A stretch of DNA of 64,000 nucleotides from Micropterix aruncella (taxonomy: Eukaryota; Arthropoda; Insecta; Lepidoptera; Micropterigidae). This document shows positions 22,917 to 35,741 of this stretch, piece by piece; within the stretch, counting starts at the first letter, position 1, and each line of letters begins with the position of its first letter. The notes beneath the pieces were generated by a model. The model was given only the letters and a program-made list of their open reading frames with translations, did no database searches and was not told the DNA's origin. The stretch spans positions 63,299,582 to 63,363,581 of the forward strand of contig OX155980.1 in assembly GCA_944548615.1 (NCBI GenBank). Reading direction: 5' to 3'. A program made the translations under genes and the position numbers.

Positions 22917-25432
22917 AATAAATTAAGTATGATTCTGGAAATATTAATCTTCAAAAGGATAATAATAGGCACAGATCATAAAATTAACCTAATGGAAAAT
23001 GAAAGTAGTGTCAGAAGATTTAAATCGATTCTAGCTCAATATCGCATGGAAATCACAATCCATTCACCAACCCGAGTTACACTTACTAGTAGTACGTTGA
23101 TAGACAACATATTTACAAACTAACCATTACATTTATACGAAAGTAAAATAGAGTCACTCGGAATATCCGATCATGAGGCCATATCCATGAAAATTTTCAA
23201 TGAAGGTAAAAAAATATTTAAAAAATGTTTTCTAAATACGCGAAAAAGGATTTTTCCTAATAAATCTCAGTTGGATTTTAATGAATGTTTATCAAAATTA
23301 GATTGGAATGGAATTTTCAATCAGAATACTGACAAATCTAACTGGTTTTCTAGGTTTTTGAAAACTATAAAAGATGTTTTTGATAATACTTTCAAACATA
23401 AAAATGTGAATTTAAAATTAAATTTAAAACTGAAATGGATAACGAAGGGTATTAAAGTGTCATGTAAAAATAAACGAAATTTATATTTTATATTAAGAAG
23501 AAATAAACGAGATCAGAATGCAAGAGACCACTGCAAAAAATATAAAAATAGACTAAAAAAGGTCATAAAGCAGGCACGGAGAATGGCAACAAAAAAATAT
23601 ATCGATGAACAAAAGAATAAAAGTAAAGCAATTTGGAATATTGTAAACTTAAACACAAACAGAAACAACAAACCAAAAGTCAATTTCGAAATATACACGG
23701 AGGACACAAATACAATAAATAATCCTGAACAAGTAGCAAATGAATTTAATAAATATTTTGTAAATTATCAAACGAAAATAAACAAGGCTCAATGTAAAAA
23801 TAATGAATTTCGTTTCTACTTATCAAATGCAAGACAAAATCCAAATTCAATATTTATGAAACCCGTCACTAGTATGGAAATAGAAAATATAGTAAAAAAA
23901 TTGAACAAGAGTCATTCTGTAGGGACGGATGAAATTCCAATGTTTGTTGTAAATAGGGCAATAGATTACATTAAAAACCCCTTAACGCAGGCTATTAATG
24001 CCTCTATAGAAAGTGGTGTTTTTCCCGAAGAGTTGAAATTATCAAAAGTGATTCCGCTCTATAAAGCAGGCGCAAGAACTGAAACTGGAAATTTTAGACC
24101 AATTGCAATTTTGTCTTCTTTCTCAAAAATCATAGAGACTGTAATTAAAAATAGATTAATTGCGTTTTTTGATGCAAACAATATTCTTAGTGAAAGACAA
24201 TTTGGATATAGACGAAACAAGTCCACTACTAAAGCTATCGAGGATTTGATATCTTATGTAAATGACAAACTAATGGACAAGTAACTACACCTTAGGTATT
24301 TTTTGCGATTTGAGTAAGGCATTTGATTGCGTTAGGCATGATATTTTACTAAACAAACTATATCATTATGGAGTCAGGGGAGACTGCTTAAAATGGTTTG
24401 ATTCATATTTAAAAAATAGGACGCAAATCGTGGAAATTACACACTGTCAAAATCAAAACATTACAAAACACTGTTCGATCCCTTTAACTAATAAACTTGG
24501 AGTCCCGCAGGGTTCCATTTTGGGCCCTATTCTATTTTTAGTATATGTAAATGATTTACCAATGTATTTCAAAGATATAAATGTAACGATGTTTGCCGAC
24601 GACACTAGTTTAATTGATGCCGGTAAAGATATGGAAGAATTATTGATTACCGTTAAAATTAATCTATTCAAACTTAATAGTTTGTTTGAGAGCAACAACC
24701 TCACACTAAATGCGTCTAAAAGTAACTTCATACATTTTACAAATCATCGAAATCGGAATAAAGGTTCGCCAATATTACTTTCAATAAATAACACTGCCAT
24801 TCCTCAAACTCATTGTACTAGATTTTTAGGTGTTCATGTCGACGAACTTTTAAAATGGAACTTTCACTGTGAAAACCTCGAAAGTAGGTTAAGTCGGGCA
24901 TGTTATGCTTTAAGTATTGTAAGAAGGTCGTTGGATGAATTGCAAACAAGAAATGTTTATTTCAGCTATATTGAAGCTATCCTAAGTTATGCCATTACGA
25001 TCTGGGGAAATTGTTATGCTTGTCATAGGGAACCCATATTTATATTCCAAAAGAGAGCAGTGCGAATAATTGCAAAGGTGAAAAGGGAAGAGTGGTGTCG
25101 ACCTCTGTTTTAAAAGGCTAAGAATCCTCACCTTAACCTCACTCTATCTCTTTAAGTTACTGACTGAGTTTTTTAAGAATAAAGAAACACATTATAAAAA
25201 GTTTTCAGATACACATACTAAAAATACGAGAAATAAATTAAACATTTTTATACCATGTATTAAACTAAACACAGCAAGGCAAGTCACAAAATACTCCGGG
25301 CCATATTACTTTAACAGGCTACCGGAAAGTTTAAAAACAATTCAGGTGTAAAGCTCATTCAAAAAGTTACTTAAAGAATTCTTATTAGACAAAGCTTTTT
25401 ACTCGATCGATGAGTTTGTTAATTTTAAATAA
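22917..25432 (+). pseudogene. Endonuclease end, reverse transcriptase and C-terminus of the retrotransposon
   Basis: From 22917 the frame gives the endonuclease end (IIIGTDHKINL, TLIDNIFTN, stop at 23121, SLGISDHEA), then a lysine-rich linker and the reverse transcriptase: PIAILSSFSKIIE, FGYRRNKSTTKA, frameshift near 24285, FCDLSKAFDCVRHD, GVPQGSILGPILFLVYVND, FADDTSLI, LGVHVDELLKW. A second frameshift at about 25113 is followed by LTLTSLYLFKLL, YSGPYYFNRLPESLKT and a stop near 25432. The catalytic aspartates (FADD and the D of FCDLS) are intact, so decay is recent relative to the other copies here. Confidence 0.85.
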
Positions 25433-25439
25433 TTTTTCA

Positions 25440-26245
25440 AATTTTTTGGACATTTTTTTGACAATTTTAAGTAGCATTTTTTAATTATTCTGACTTTTTC
25501 TGATTTTAATTTCTTGATTATTTTTATCGAATATTTTAATTTGTGGTTTTAGTAAATAAATCTTAAAAATGATTTTGATGATACGAAGCTATTTCCAAAG
25601 CTAGGTCCTTTTTATTACCATCGAATATTATTATTTTATTATGGAGAATAAAATATATAATTGAAAATCATAGGAAATGTCTATTCCGAAGGAAATGCAT
25701 GCCGTAGGAAATAAAAATCTTAAACATGTTGTGAACAAGCTTTTTCTGTGGTGCTACTGATTATTGTATTGCTTTTATATGTCATAAGACTATATACGTG
25801 GATTTATTACAATAAACGACTATATAAGCAGAAAAATCAGCTTCAATGACATTTGCATTATTTTTATGGGCACCGAAAAGAAAACAATAAGATCGTAATA
25901 AAATGTTAAAATAACAAATTAAATTTAATAGCGAGAAGTGTATTTTTCGTTAATTATCGATAAAATTTCGCAAAAATTTCGACAAATTTTACGAAAAAGT
26001 TTAGGATTGTACAAATATGAAAACCACCAGTGTTCTTAGAATAATTCCAATACAGATAGTTATATGTACATATAAAGTTGTGTGACGAACACAATAAAAA
26101 AGTAAACACATAAAAGCAAATAAATATTATAACATTTGTATTGTGTATTTTATGAGGGGTGTAAAGTTCGTAGATTTTATTCTTTTTGATTTTGTTTATC
26201 AATAGGAACGGTAGCACCCTAGTCTCTCCTGCTGATACGCCTGGA
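25440..26245. other. Unassigned AT-rich region
   Basis: No exon or repeat end recognised between the retrotransposon end and the Tc1-like foldback. Confidence 0.4.
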
Positions 26246-26248
26246 GTA

Positions 26249-27769
26249 CACTACCGCCCAAAAGTATTTGGGCACTTACTTTCAATGTACTGATTATATA
26301 AAAGTTTATTTAACAAAATCTGTTTTTAAGCTGACTTGAATACTTCCCTTAGTGCATTTATATCGCTCATTCATCAAACTTGCTTAAGGGCCTATTACCT
26401 TCGTAGTTGGCCAGTATCCCTATAATAAAGGCATTGGACATTAACGAAAGTTCAGGAATATAAGGGGCAGAATTGCTAAACTCTGGGAAGAATTTATTTG
26501 TTATTGTAAGTATCCCTGATTATATTTTATTATAAAAGCTTATTTAGTTGTTGTTAGTCTAAATAAACTTTAAAAGAAAATGTCATTATAGCTAACTAGA
26601 AAAAAAAAATACGTGTGGCACTCGGGGACTGCCGCGGTAAAGCTATTGCATAGCATTTTTAACAACTTATGCAATTATAATTATTTATTTATTTTATTTA
26701 TTTTATTTTTTCTGGTATCAGATAACTGCGCTCTATCGGAAAACGTTGAAATTATTCCGAATCATTTGCGGCTACGGTAGCAAATGATTCGAATAATTTG
26801 AACGTCTTCCGATAGAGCGCCGCGCACGAGTTTTTTAGTCGATAAAGCAAAAAAAACGGATTATTCGAAAAAAATCGTAGATAAAAAGATAGATAATTAA
26901 ATTATCTTTAAAATGGTGCAGGTTTCATAATAATACGCCAGATAGTATTTGCGTAGTAGTCGTTTTTGTGTTCGGTTAGACCTAATTTCACAAAATAATT
27001 ACACTATGTAATATAAACAAAATCTAAAATATTCAAAGCTAAGAATATTAGGAAAATGTTCTTGTTTAACATATATTTTTTTCGAATCGTAAGCAGTACT
27101 CGTTTAGACGTAATTATCAGTTTAAAATCATTAATTTTCGTTAAGAAATTTCTTCATTCGGTCGCCGCGCTGGCCTAGGCCCGCGATAAAAGCTATGCAA
27201 CAGCTTAAAAATCTTACAAGATTTTTTAAACTATCGGAAATTTTAGAAAATCATGTTTTAAGCACATTAGAATACTTTGCCGAAGTGCATTTATATCGCT
27301 CATAAATCAGATTGGTCTAAGCGCTTATTACCTAGTAGGCTATATTTCCCATAATAAAGATATCGTACAATAATGAAAGTTTATTTATAAGAGGGTATTT
27401 TTTTAAATCTGGGAGGACTTTATTAATTTTATTTTAGGTAGCCCTAATAATATGTCGTCATTTAAGTTTATTTAGGTGAACAACGCCTATATAAGCTTTA
27501 ATAAGATAATACAGTTAGGGCTACCTACTATAAAATTAATTATTTCTGCCTAAAATTTGGATATGACCCATTTATTCCTGCACTTCTATTAATGTCCGAT
27601 ACCTTTACCATAGGGATTATAACCCACTAGGTAATGGGCGCATAAATAAGTCTGATTTATGAGTAATATAAATATACTCAAATGTGCTTAAAAACAAGAT
27701 TTTCTAAATATGTTTTTATAATAATCAGTAGATTAAAAGTGGGCGCCCAAACACTTTTGAGCTGTAGTG
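26249..27769. mobile_element. Tc1-like foldback element with TA target site
   Basis: The ends are CACTACCGCCCAAAAGTATT (left) and, reversed, CACTACAGCTCAAAAGTGTT (right), each next to TA, as in Tc1/mariner elements. The arms behind them are long imperfect inverted repeats (for instance GTGCATTTATATCGCTCAT on both sides of the centre, and CTAAATAAACTT-type blocks). No transposase is encoded. MITE-A copy 6 sits inside. Confidence 0.75.
26611..27206 (+). mobile_element. MITE-A copy 6
   Basis: A full-length forward copy nested in the Tc1-like foldback, flanked by A-runs. It is younger than the foldback. Confidence 0.9.
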
Positions 27770-27986
27770 TATGTATTGAAGAGAAAACCATTGATGTTTA
27801 AAAGTTATATTAATAGTATAATATTGATGGCCTCTGATGCACGAGTATGTGATGTGTAGACAAGTTAGTTGATCTTTTACCCGGTAACATTATTAATACC
27901 CCATGGATGTTGATCGTTCAGGCTGGCATACCGAATTGGCCAGGCGTTGAGTTATTCTAAACACGTGGTGCGAGCCCTGTAAACAC

Positions 27987-28112
27987 TTTCAAATATCCCG
28001 AACACTGAACATTCAACTGCGTCGTTGGATTCGATACTCTGTATCTACATATCTGACCTGGATATTTTGGATGGTCTAAAATTACAGACGAACCGAGTTT
28101 CAAACATTTCAT
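27987..28112 (-). CDS. CUB-domain-like exon, isolated
   Basis: Minus strand codons give CLKLGSSVILDHPKYPGQIC, RYRVSNPTTQLNVQC and SGYLK, up to a donor at 27985-27986 (GAAA|GTGTTT). The pattern C...VxSPxYPxxxPxxxxCRYxxxxPxxxxxxxxC is the N-terminal half of a CUB domain such as those preceding trypsin domains in arthropod secreted proteases. The acceptor (GAGCAG at 28113) lacks a good pyrimidine tract. No protease-domain exon was found nearby, so this is either one exon of a large gene or a stray duplicate. Confidence 0.4.
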
Positions 28113-28364
28113 CTGCTCAATTTCACCGTAAGTATGGAAAAGGTATCGTAATACAAATTGAAATGTATCATAATTTAGTTGGTTTATTGAGAAACAAATA
28201 AAGTTCGAGCTTGTTTTTTGATGATGGATCCACACGAAAATGCCTCGCTAAGTCGCATATACAATAAGTGACAAATAGGGATGGGAGGGGGGGGGTTCAA
28301 AGACATCCCAATTTATTGCGACTACGAGTTTTTCATTGAGAATTTTCTTCTAAAATAAAATACA

Positions 28365-28560
28365 GAAAAATAACCAGTTAATATATTAAAACGAATAAAA
28401 AACACGAATGCCTTTACAAATAGTGAACTACTGTATTTATAATATTTTTAATGAAATATTTTGGGTTTATGTGTTTATCCATATAGATACATATATATTT
28501 TCTGAATATACTCAATCAGACCTTTCATTTAACACCAAAGCAGCAGAGGGACGTATTGTG
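28365..28560 (+). repeat. Dispersed repeat family C, copy 2
   Basis: Shares TGTGTTTATCCATATAGATA, ATATACTCAATCAGACCTTT and flanking sequence with 8600-8800. It is followed directly by repeat B in the opposite orientation. Confidence 0.65.
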
Positions 28561-28639
28561 ATCGCTCAAAAAATCTTTTTCGAGGGGAAGACGGATATAT
28601 ACATTTTGACCCCTCTCGAGACGATTAAGACCATATCCA

Positions 28640-28829
28640 TCCTGAAGTCTGTCTGTGAGTCTGTGTGTGTGTATGTCTGTGGGTGTGTCTGTGTGTATTC
28701 CTCGTAGATAGGCCCAAATGCTTGATTCGATTGGCATGCAGGCATCATTTGGTTATGGCAAGAGTTGTTGTTGAAGTTGGTCCACCAGGGGCTTTTTCAG
28801 AGTGTAGTATGTCTGTGAGTCCGTGCATC

Positions 28830-28864
<35 letters not shown>

Positions 28865-29710
28865 TCCTCCACGATAGCGCCTAAACGCTTCATCCGATTG
28901 AGCTGAAAATTTCTAGGCAAGCATCATTCGGTCATGGCAAGAGTTTAAAAGATTGTAGTTGAAATCGGTCCTCCATAGGGCGCGCTACTCATAATTCATC
29001 GAAATATTGCAGTTAGTTACTTGAAATTCAGTACACAGATGCCTCGTTGGACCGAAATCACGTTGTTAAATTTTGGTTGGAATATCACATATACAAGCTA
29101 CACTAATAATATTTAATTTCCGGCATTCATTGTAATCCGTACAATTGCCCACCGTCTGTTGTCGCTTAGCACTTGGTTGGAATATGTCGTATAAAAGCGA
29201 CGCAAGCGACTCATTTTAGAAAAATACCATTTTATTACCGCGAATATACTACAAAATACTAAAAGATGATACTTTTGCTTTCATAGTCACTTGACACAAC
29301 TACCTTAGGGTGGTGGTGGAGGGTTTGCGGGGACGGGTTGAGGGGAGTTGGCGAGGTGAAGGGGGTCTTGCAGGGGGGAGGGTGGTTTGAGGGGCATAAC
29401 TCGCGGAGAAGAGGGGAGGTGTCTTGAGGTGACACAATGGTTTTTTTTTTAATTCGTCAAGTTGTCACTATTACAAATAAGTAGGTACTTAAGTATGTAA
29501 CGGCGATCGCCACCGCGTCGCCTCGCGATAATGGTAGGTATTTGCGGAGTTATTTAGTCTAAGGTTATTTGGAATGGCGCAGCGGCTAGGCAGTATTTGC
29601 GCGGCAAGTGGCGTGTAGAGAGGGGGGAGCTTGCGCGGAAGAGAGGTGACGTGGAAGCAGCGCGGGTGGGGAGGTCTTGTGTACTTGCCGGAAAAGTCTT
29701 AGGTTGACAC
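28640..29710 (-). repeat. Dispersed repeat family B, copy 3 (inverted), with purine-rich blocks
   Basis: A GT-rich microsatellite comes first, then two partial cores (28690-28800 and 28860-29100, e.g. AAACGCTTCATCCGATTGAG, GCATCATTCGGTCATGGCAA), then G/A-rich blocks at 29290-29440 and 29620-29710 ending in the inverted leader (GGAAAAGTCTTAGGTTGACA). This is the mirror image of 555-1560, which supports the pyrimidine tract being part of the family. Confidence 0.65.
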
Positions 29711-29919
29711 GACCGATTTTGTATTACTTACATATAATACTTCTTAAAACCAAATGTTTCTTACGTTAATTGAATTACCCAATATATTAAAATTTACATT
29801 GCGTGCTTTAGTTATATACTCTGACCTGCATATATACGCGACAGTTTAGTCCTAGTTAGGCGGACAGTAAGTATTTTCCCATTTTTATGTTCAATTTCTC
29901 CAAATTACATTATAACCAG

Positions 29920-30240
29920 TAAAAGAATATTTCTTTTGCAAAAGAGAGCACTGCGCAGCATGTATCAGGTAACGACTAAGACCTCATGCAAAGAATATTT
30001 CAGCAAGGCAAGGGTAATGACTATGTATTCGGCGTTCATATACCAGTGTTTAATGTATGCTAGACAGCACATCGCAGAAACTGCAATTAATGCAGACATT
30101 CACTCGCATCATACCCGCGGTACCTCCCTTTTACGCGTACCTCGAATACGACTGGCAAAAGTACAGAAAAGCTACTTGTCCCTTAGCATTAAATTTTAAA
30201 ATCTACTACCTACAAAATTTAAACAGCTGGAGGACATAAA
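29920..30240 (+). pseudogene. C-terminal fragment of a non-LTR reverse transcriptase
   Basis: The frame from 29936 reads LQKRALRSMY-like, SCKEYFSKARVMTMYSAFIY, QCLMYARQHI, SHHTRGTSLLRVPRIRLAK and SYLSLSIKF. This is the conserved region after the reverse transcriptase of Jockey/CR1-type ORF2. The rest of the element is absent (5' truncation). Confidence 0.7.
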
Positions 30241-30249
30241 ATTGAAACA

Positions 30250-31290
30250 AAAACATCAAGGAGATGCTGATAGGCCACCCTTTCTATAATCCGGCCGAAT
30301 TTGAGGGCCATGGTTTTTCAAATATTGTGCCCATTTAAATTACTTAAAAAAGTAGAGCTTTATTGTCTGATTAATTTATATGATCTTTTATCTGTACTTT
30401 TAGTTTAAAATACATAACGTAGCTTTAATTTCATTATTTAACATTTTACTGACTATTTGAATATTACGATGAATAATATTACTACGTATCTTTTCGAATT
30501 ACTAACTACTTCAAATATTAGGCTTCTATTTGATTATTTATAATTATAGTTTGACAATCTAGTAATTAATTCTTGGCTACTTATATATGTACAGTAAAGA
30601 GTAGTAACGAGACTTACTATCTAACCCAATTATTTTGACACGTCCAAGAGCGGTATTTAGCCGTCAATTGGACATGACGAAAATGTAATGTAATGGAACA
30701 TCGATACAAATGTGGTCTAACGAAATATAAAATATTTTTATTGGTGTGAACCTTGTTATGGAATAGGTAATATAAAACGTGGCCATTATTTATTGTGGCA
30801 ATTGCTCAAGTAATGACCTGACGATAGCAAGCAAAAAGGATAGGAAGGCTAGCATCAACATTCGAGTTTGGTGGTACAAAATAATAGACTCAGCCACGAC
30901 ACGTGCCGCTGATCTTATCTTGCCCCACCTATCAACCAAATCTGCCAGAAATGTGGACTACCGTGTTATAACTCGTAAATACTAAATCACGAGAAAGTGT
31001 TTTATTTCTAAAACATAATTTACTAAATTGTTTTATGGTACAGTCGTGAGATACAGGTAAGGAAATTCCTTTTACCTGCAATTTGTGAAATCCCCGAGGG
31101 GTGAAAGGCAAATGCTAATATGCCTGGGGGGACACGTGGGAAGGGAGGGGGGCATGCATTCGCGCCTATATACCTTGGAGAATAGCGGCACCCCTTGATT
31201 AACCTAAGTTTATAGGCCGTATACGTATTAATTTGCAAAGTCCATTCAACTATAATTAGTCGATTAAGCAGAAATAATAAATGATAGATA
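30250..31290. other. Unassigned AT-rich region
   Basis: No coding sequence or repeat recognised, apart from a short G-rich patch at 31120-31160. Confidence 0.35.
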
Positions 31291-31295
31291 CATAC

Positions 31296-31322
31296 CTCAT
31301 CGATCGACTCCATCGCTTGCAT
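31296..31322 (-). CDS. Possible first coding exon, nine codons
   Basis: Minus strand ATG at 31322 encodes MQAMESIDE and ends at GATGAG|GTATGT, a consensus donor. No neighbouring exon was identified. The match is short and could be chance. Confidence 0.18.
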
Positions 31323-31935
31323 TACTGTTGCGTCGCCAGTCAGAACAAGTGACTTTGTATTTCCTCATATTAACTTTCACTTAAGAAGCGATTACCAGGA
31401 CACAGGGTCCATTGTTCATTGACCACCAAAAAAATAACACATTTACACGCGAAAAACTAATAGTATGAATACGTAGCCTTCGTGGGTATAGTGAGAAAAT
31501 GAAATATGTACAAGGAAAATGGTACCTTGTCAATAGTTTAAGGTAAAGTGATAAATTGCTGAACCTCTTAACGAGGAGTGTGGTGTCTACATTGCTCTTT
31601 TGCTAATGCGAGAGGATGCCGAAGAGAACAAGAAAAATAGCTCATACAGTACAGGTAAAATTATGATTTTTTTCTTTTTTATATTCTAAAAGTCTAAGGA
31701 TGCTATCTGACCAGATTATCCTGATTTGGTAGTATAGTTTATATTTATATTTAATGCTCCAGTGAGGTGGATGTGGGCAGAATCAGTCACCCGAGAATTT
31801 TAAACCAATGAGGTCATTTTGATTCGCGAGCTTAGAAATTTGTAAAGCAGACAAATGGCCTCTACCCAAACTGATCGACACTTACTCTACGATATCATCA
31901 ATTGCAAGTCAATGGTGGAGATATGTATAGTGGAC

Positions 31936-32205
31936 CCCAGCCACAATTATGGCAATACATTGTAAGGTCGCCTGATCTTACATTGTAAGGTTCTGAGTTT
32001 AATTCCTGGCTGGGTCACCGTTTTCCGTTAGGATACAATTAACGGAATTGCACTGCATTTCTGTCAATCAAATGCAATAATAAGAAACACATACATATGT
32101 ATGACACGCACACATTCATATAAACAATTCATAGTAGGGTGGTTGTAAGTTAATATACCCGCCTATTGTGAAATTTCACACTATAGAGTAGAAACAAAAC
32201 AAATT
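31936..32205 (+). mobile_element. tRNA-derived SINE, copy 2
   Basis: The tRNA-like head carries TAAGGTCGCCTGATCTTACA and a B-box-like GAGTTTAATTCC, followed by CTGGCTGGGTCACCG. The body ends GGTTGTAAGTTAATA and TTTCACACTATAGAGTAGAA. It matches 17801-18690 at both ends and the minus-strand copy at 42565-42672 at its head. RNA polymerase III transcription would be expected of an active copy. Confidence 0.7.
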
Positions 32206-32344
32206 GTAGGTACATCCGCAAGGGTGAAGGACGTTACAAGAGAATACATTTGACATACCTCGGCACTGTAAATGTTGGAAAAATAAACGTAACACAGTCA
32301 CGGAATGGTATTTTTAGTCTTTCCAGACGGGGAAATTTCGACTA

Positions 32345-33372
32345 TAGTCCAGTCAGTGAATGCTCAAGAGGTGGTTGTAGAAGGAAATGGAAGGAACACA
32401 ATTTTTGATTATGGGACTTTGTTTGCACTTGTTAGTAGGTAAACATACTAAAAGTCTACTAAAACATACTAAAAGGAGGCGAAGGGGGAGAGGGACCACT
32501 TTTTTTTCACTTATATCTCGAAAACTATGCGTCCTAGCGATAAGTTATTTTTCCATACAAAATTATAGTTAATAAAATATGACACAAATTGATTCAACTC
32601 ATTTTTTTTGCTATCTTGCATAGTTTTCGAGATATCTGCGAACAAAATTCGCTAATTTTGAAGAAAATTAATTGCCTTACCTTTTTTGTCTTACATGACT
32701 AGCTACTTCTTCGCCCCTTTGTCTTATGAAAATGTCATGAGTTAGGAATTTATAGAAGAACATATTTTATTGGAGAATATATGATATTCTACTGTTTTAA
32801 CTTTAAAAAGTTCGAAAGTTAGAGCAATTTTAACGGTACAAAAATATTAAATTTAACTTTTCTGAAAAATTTCGGAATTTACTACTCGTTCAAAAATTTT
32901 ACTTAAAATTACTTTAGCTTCTGAACGGTTGAAGATAAAATAGTAAAATGTCATAAATTCTCTAATAAAATCTAATGTTCTACAACTTACTCCTATACAA
33001 CCGTTTCATTGGATAAAGGGCGGATAATTTAGTTAGGTAAATAGCTAAAGCATAAACGTCAGCCAATTTTTTTATAAAGTTGCGAAATTTAAGCGCGGAT
33101 ATCTTGGAAGCTATGTGATATAGAAAAAAATAAATAGGATTAATCAATAACATTTCGTACATTTTATCAGCTTTAGTTTTTTACAGAGTGAACTTATCGC
33201 TAGAACGCATAATTTAAGGGATATTAGCGAAAAATTGAAAAATTGGACCTTTTATGTGCCTCCCCCCGTCACCTCCTAGGAGTAGGACTTTTAGTATGTT
33301 TACCTCCTAAAAGGTCCAAACAAAGTCCCAAAGACAAAAATTGTGCTCTATAACTCTTCATTGACTGGACTA
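32345..33372. mobile_element. Foldback-type DNA element with long terminal inverted repeats
   Basis: The ends TAGTCCAGTCAGTGAA and TTCATTGACTGGACTA lead into imperfect inverted repeats of roughly 120 bp (shared GGACTTTGTTTG..., AGGTAAACATACTAAAAGTC). A CTA trinucleotide flanks both sides (32342-32344 and 33373-33375), which fits a 3-bp duplication. The centre has TCGAGATATC-type sequence and no transposase. Confidence 0.7.
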
Positions 33373-33389
33373 CTAATCATTCTACGGTG

Positions 33390-35030
33390 TTGATTTTGAA
33401 TTGTACGTATCGTCGAGATATATTTGAGTTTTTTATGGTTATTGGTGTAAAATTATTGCTCTCGAGATCGTTCTGGCTATGTCCCGAGGACTCTAATTAC
33501 TTAGTTTTCTTGTACTTCTCGTTGCAGTGGCATCTCGTAGCATCATGACATAATAATGTTATCTGGTGATACCACTTTTACCAAACCACTAAGCTCTGAC
33601 AGTTTCAACCGTTAGTACAGTACACCCTTTTTTTATTTGGTCCCTTTTATTCAGTTGTATTGAAGTTATTCAGTATTTCCATGCCCTGAAAATTTGCTTG
33701 TTGTCGTGTCCGAGGTCTCACATATAAAGAGATGGTATATTATTGTAATTGCTTGCGTTGATTTATCTTTTTCTTAGGAAGAAATGTTTTATATGTTTTT
33801 TTAAAGATTTTTTTATAATTAGTGTATACCTAATCGAGTTGGTTATAAGACATTGCCAAATAGTAATAAGCCTGCCATTGTTTAAAAACAATAATGAATT
33901 TATATTAGCATTTTGTTAGCATTCGAAATGTGTGCTGCGAGAGAAGTGTCTACAAAACGTACAAATGTGTCCATTTCCTCTAAGCCCAAAGTAGTAGTTC
34001 AGCTCCACTGCATTTCACTAACAGATACCATTTTACTTCGGTCCCAGAGGGAAAAATGTGTGATTAGGTACCAGAGTGTTGAGGCAGAAGCCAGAAGTCG
34101 ATGCTAATGAGAAAGTCAGTTTAAGCAAAAGAGTCTGCCATTAAAATGTTTCAAACTTCAGTCGTAAAAGACCCTACGCGATCTTCAGTCTTAAAGGACC
34201 GACTACAGAGGCAAAGAGTGACTAGTCATAGATTTTGAGGACCGAAGAAACGCTTAACGCGGGTAATCAAAGTACGGAATCCTCGGCGCGCGAGTGAAAC
34301 TCGAACTTGACAGTTTTTTTAAATTATTTTATTTCTCTAACGACTCCATGAAAACCGGCGCGGCGCGGTGGAGCTTTCGCGGGAGTGGCGCACGTCTGCT
34401 CCCGTTCCGAAACTAAGTGGCTACTGTCGAATATCGGCTTAATAGCCTCTTCGACGGCCACGCGTGTTCTAAAATAATCATATCAAATGAATCAATGGAT
34501 ATATACGAAAGCGTCCATAAACACGCCTGACACCAGAAGAACGGCAATGCATCGACATCCAATTTTTGTTCTACGTCATGACGGCGCCACGCCCGGACGG
34601 ACCATAAAGGTAAGCACAGACTAAAGCCACGTACGCAACGTATGCAATCCATTATGATATCTGGACCCTTGAATTTCCATGAATACAGATGACTTAGAAA
34701 CATACCTACTTATCATACGCAACGCTGTCAAACGCGTCCCATGCAATGTCGACTTGCGATATCCATGTAGGCTTGTGAAGGTGGAGAGGATGACAGTAAG
34801 ATCAGTGTGTCTCTTCTATAACGACGCACATATAACGTCTGTGCATGCACAGAGAAAATACATTTCTTTATTTCTTAAGAAAACATACAACGTTGCTAAA
34901 CTATTTTACATAATATGTGATCGTAACAATCAACTGCTTAAACACATATACTCATACAAATTCTTAAATTCTTATACATTAATATAAATATTAGTAAAAT
35001 ACATACATAAATAAGTAGTCATAGCGAAGA
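33390..35030. other. Unassigned region
   Basis: GC-richer patches near 34250-34420 and 34560-34700 have no convincing exon on either strand. The longest open frames (about 96-102 codons) are not supported by composition or splice sites. Confidence 0.35.
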
Positions 35031-35033
35031 AAT

Positions 35034-35618
35034 ACGTGTGGCACTCGGGGACTGCCGCGGTAAAGCTATTGCATAGCATTTTTAACAACGTATGCCATTA
35101 TAATTATTTATTTATATTATTTATTTTATTTTTTATATTATCAGATAGCTGCGCTCTATCGGAAAACGTTGAAATTATTCAGAATCATCTGCGGAAGCAA
35201 ATGATTCGGAATAATTTAAACGTCTTCCGATAGAGCGCCGCGCACGAATTTTTTATTCGATAAAGCAAAAAAACGGATTATTCGAAAAAAATCGTAGATA
35301 AAAAAATAGATAATTAAATTATCTTTAAAATGGTGCAGGTTTCATAATAATACGCCAGATAGTATTTGCGTAGTAGTCGTTTTTGTGTTCGGTTAAACCT
35401 AATTTCACAAATTAATTACACTATGTAATATAAACAAAATCTAAAATATTCAAAGCTAAGAATATTAGAAAAATGTTCTTGTTTAACAAATATTTTTTTC
35501 GAATCGTAAGCAGTACTCGTTTAGACGTAATTATCAGTTTAAAATCATTAATTTTCGTTTAGAAATTTCTTCATTCAGTCGCCGCGCTAGGCCCGCGATA
35601 AAAGCTATGCAATAGCTT
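35034..35618 (+). mobile_element. MITE-A copy 7
   Basis: A near full-length forward copy with a shortened central palindrome, bounded by AAAT and AAAAA. Confidence 0.9.
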
Positions 35619-35741
35619 AAAAAACTATATAATTAAGATTACCTGCAGCATTGTTTTCAAAATACTTTCATGTTTACTGGTCGACATTTTCAAGTCTCTT
35701 TTCCACCACAGTCTGTCGCAAATAATACAAGAATGACCAAA

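Larger units (their letters stand above)
19915..25432 (+). mobile_element. Jockey/CR1-like non-LTR retrotransposon with nested MITE-A copies
   Basis: Once the nested copies at 20455-22161 and 22324-22910 are set aside, the pieces read in order: a basic N-terminal segment, an apurinic-type endonuclease, a reverse transcriptase and a C-terminal domain. The endonuclease shows VCICEHWV, ILCIYRVPNG and GISDHEA; the reverse transcriptase shows FCDLSKAFDC and MFADDTSLI. One element was therefore hit at least twice by MITE-A. No poly(A) or target duplication was recognised. In-frame stops at 20221 and 23121 and frameshifts near 24285 and 25113 make it inactive. Confidence 0.85.

Noticed and set aside
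31570..31665. Plus-strand exon-like stretch NEECGVYIALLLMREDAEEN ending at a GTAAAA donor
   Set aside because: No acceptor precedes it and a stop lies just upstream in frame; too short to call.
31950..32020. Possible tRNA gene
   Set aside because: It has tRNA-like promoter boxes but no complete cloverleaf, and two related copies exist, so it is a SINE head.
34413..34987. Open frames of 96 and 102 codons on opposite strands
   Set aside because: No motif, splice sites or composition support either; they overlap head to head in a GC-richer patch.
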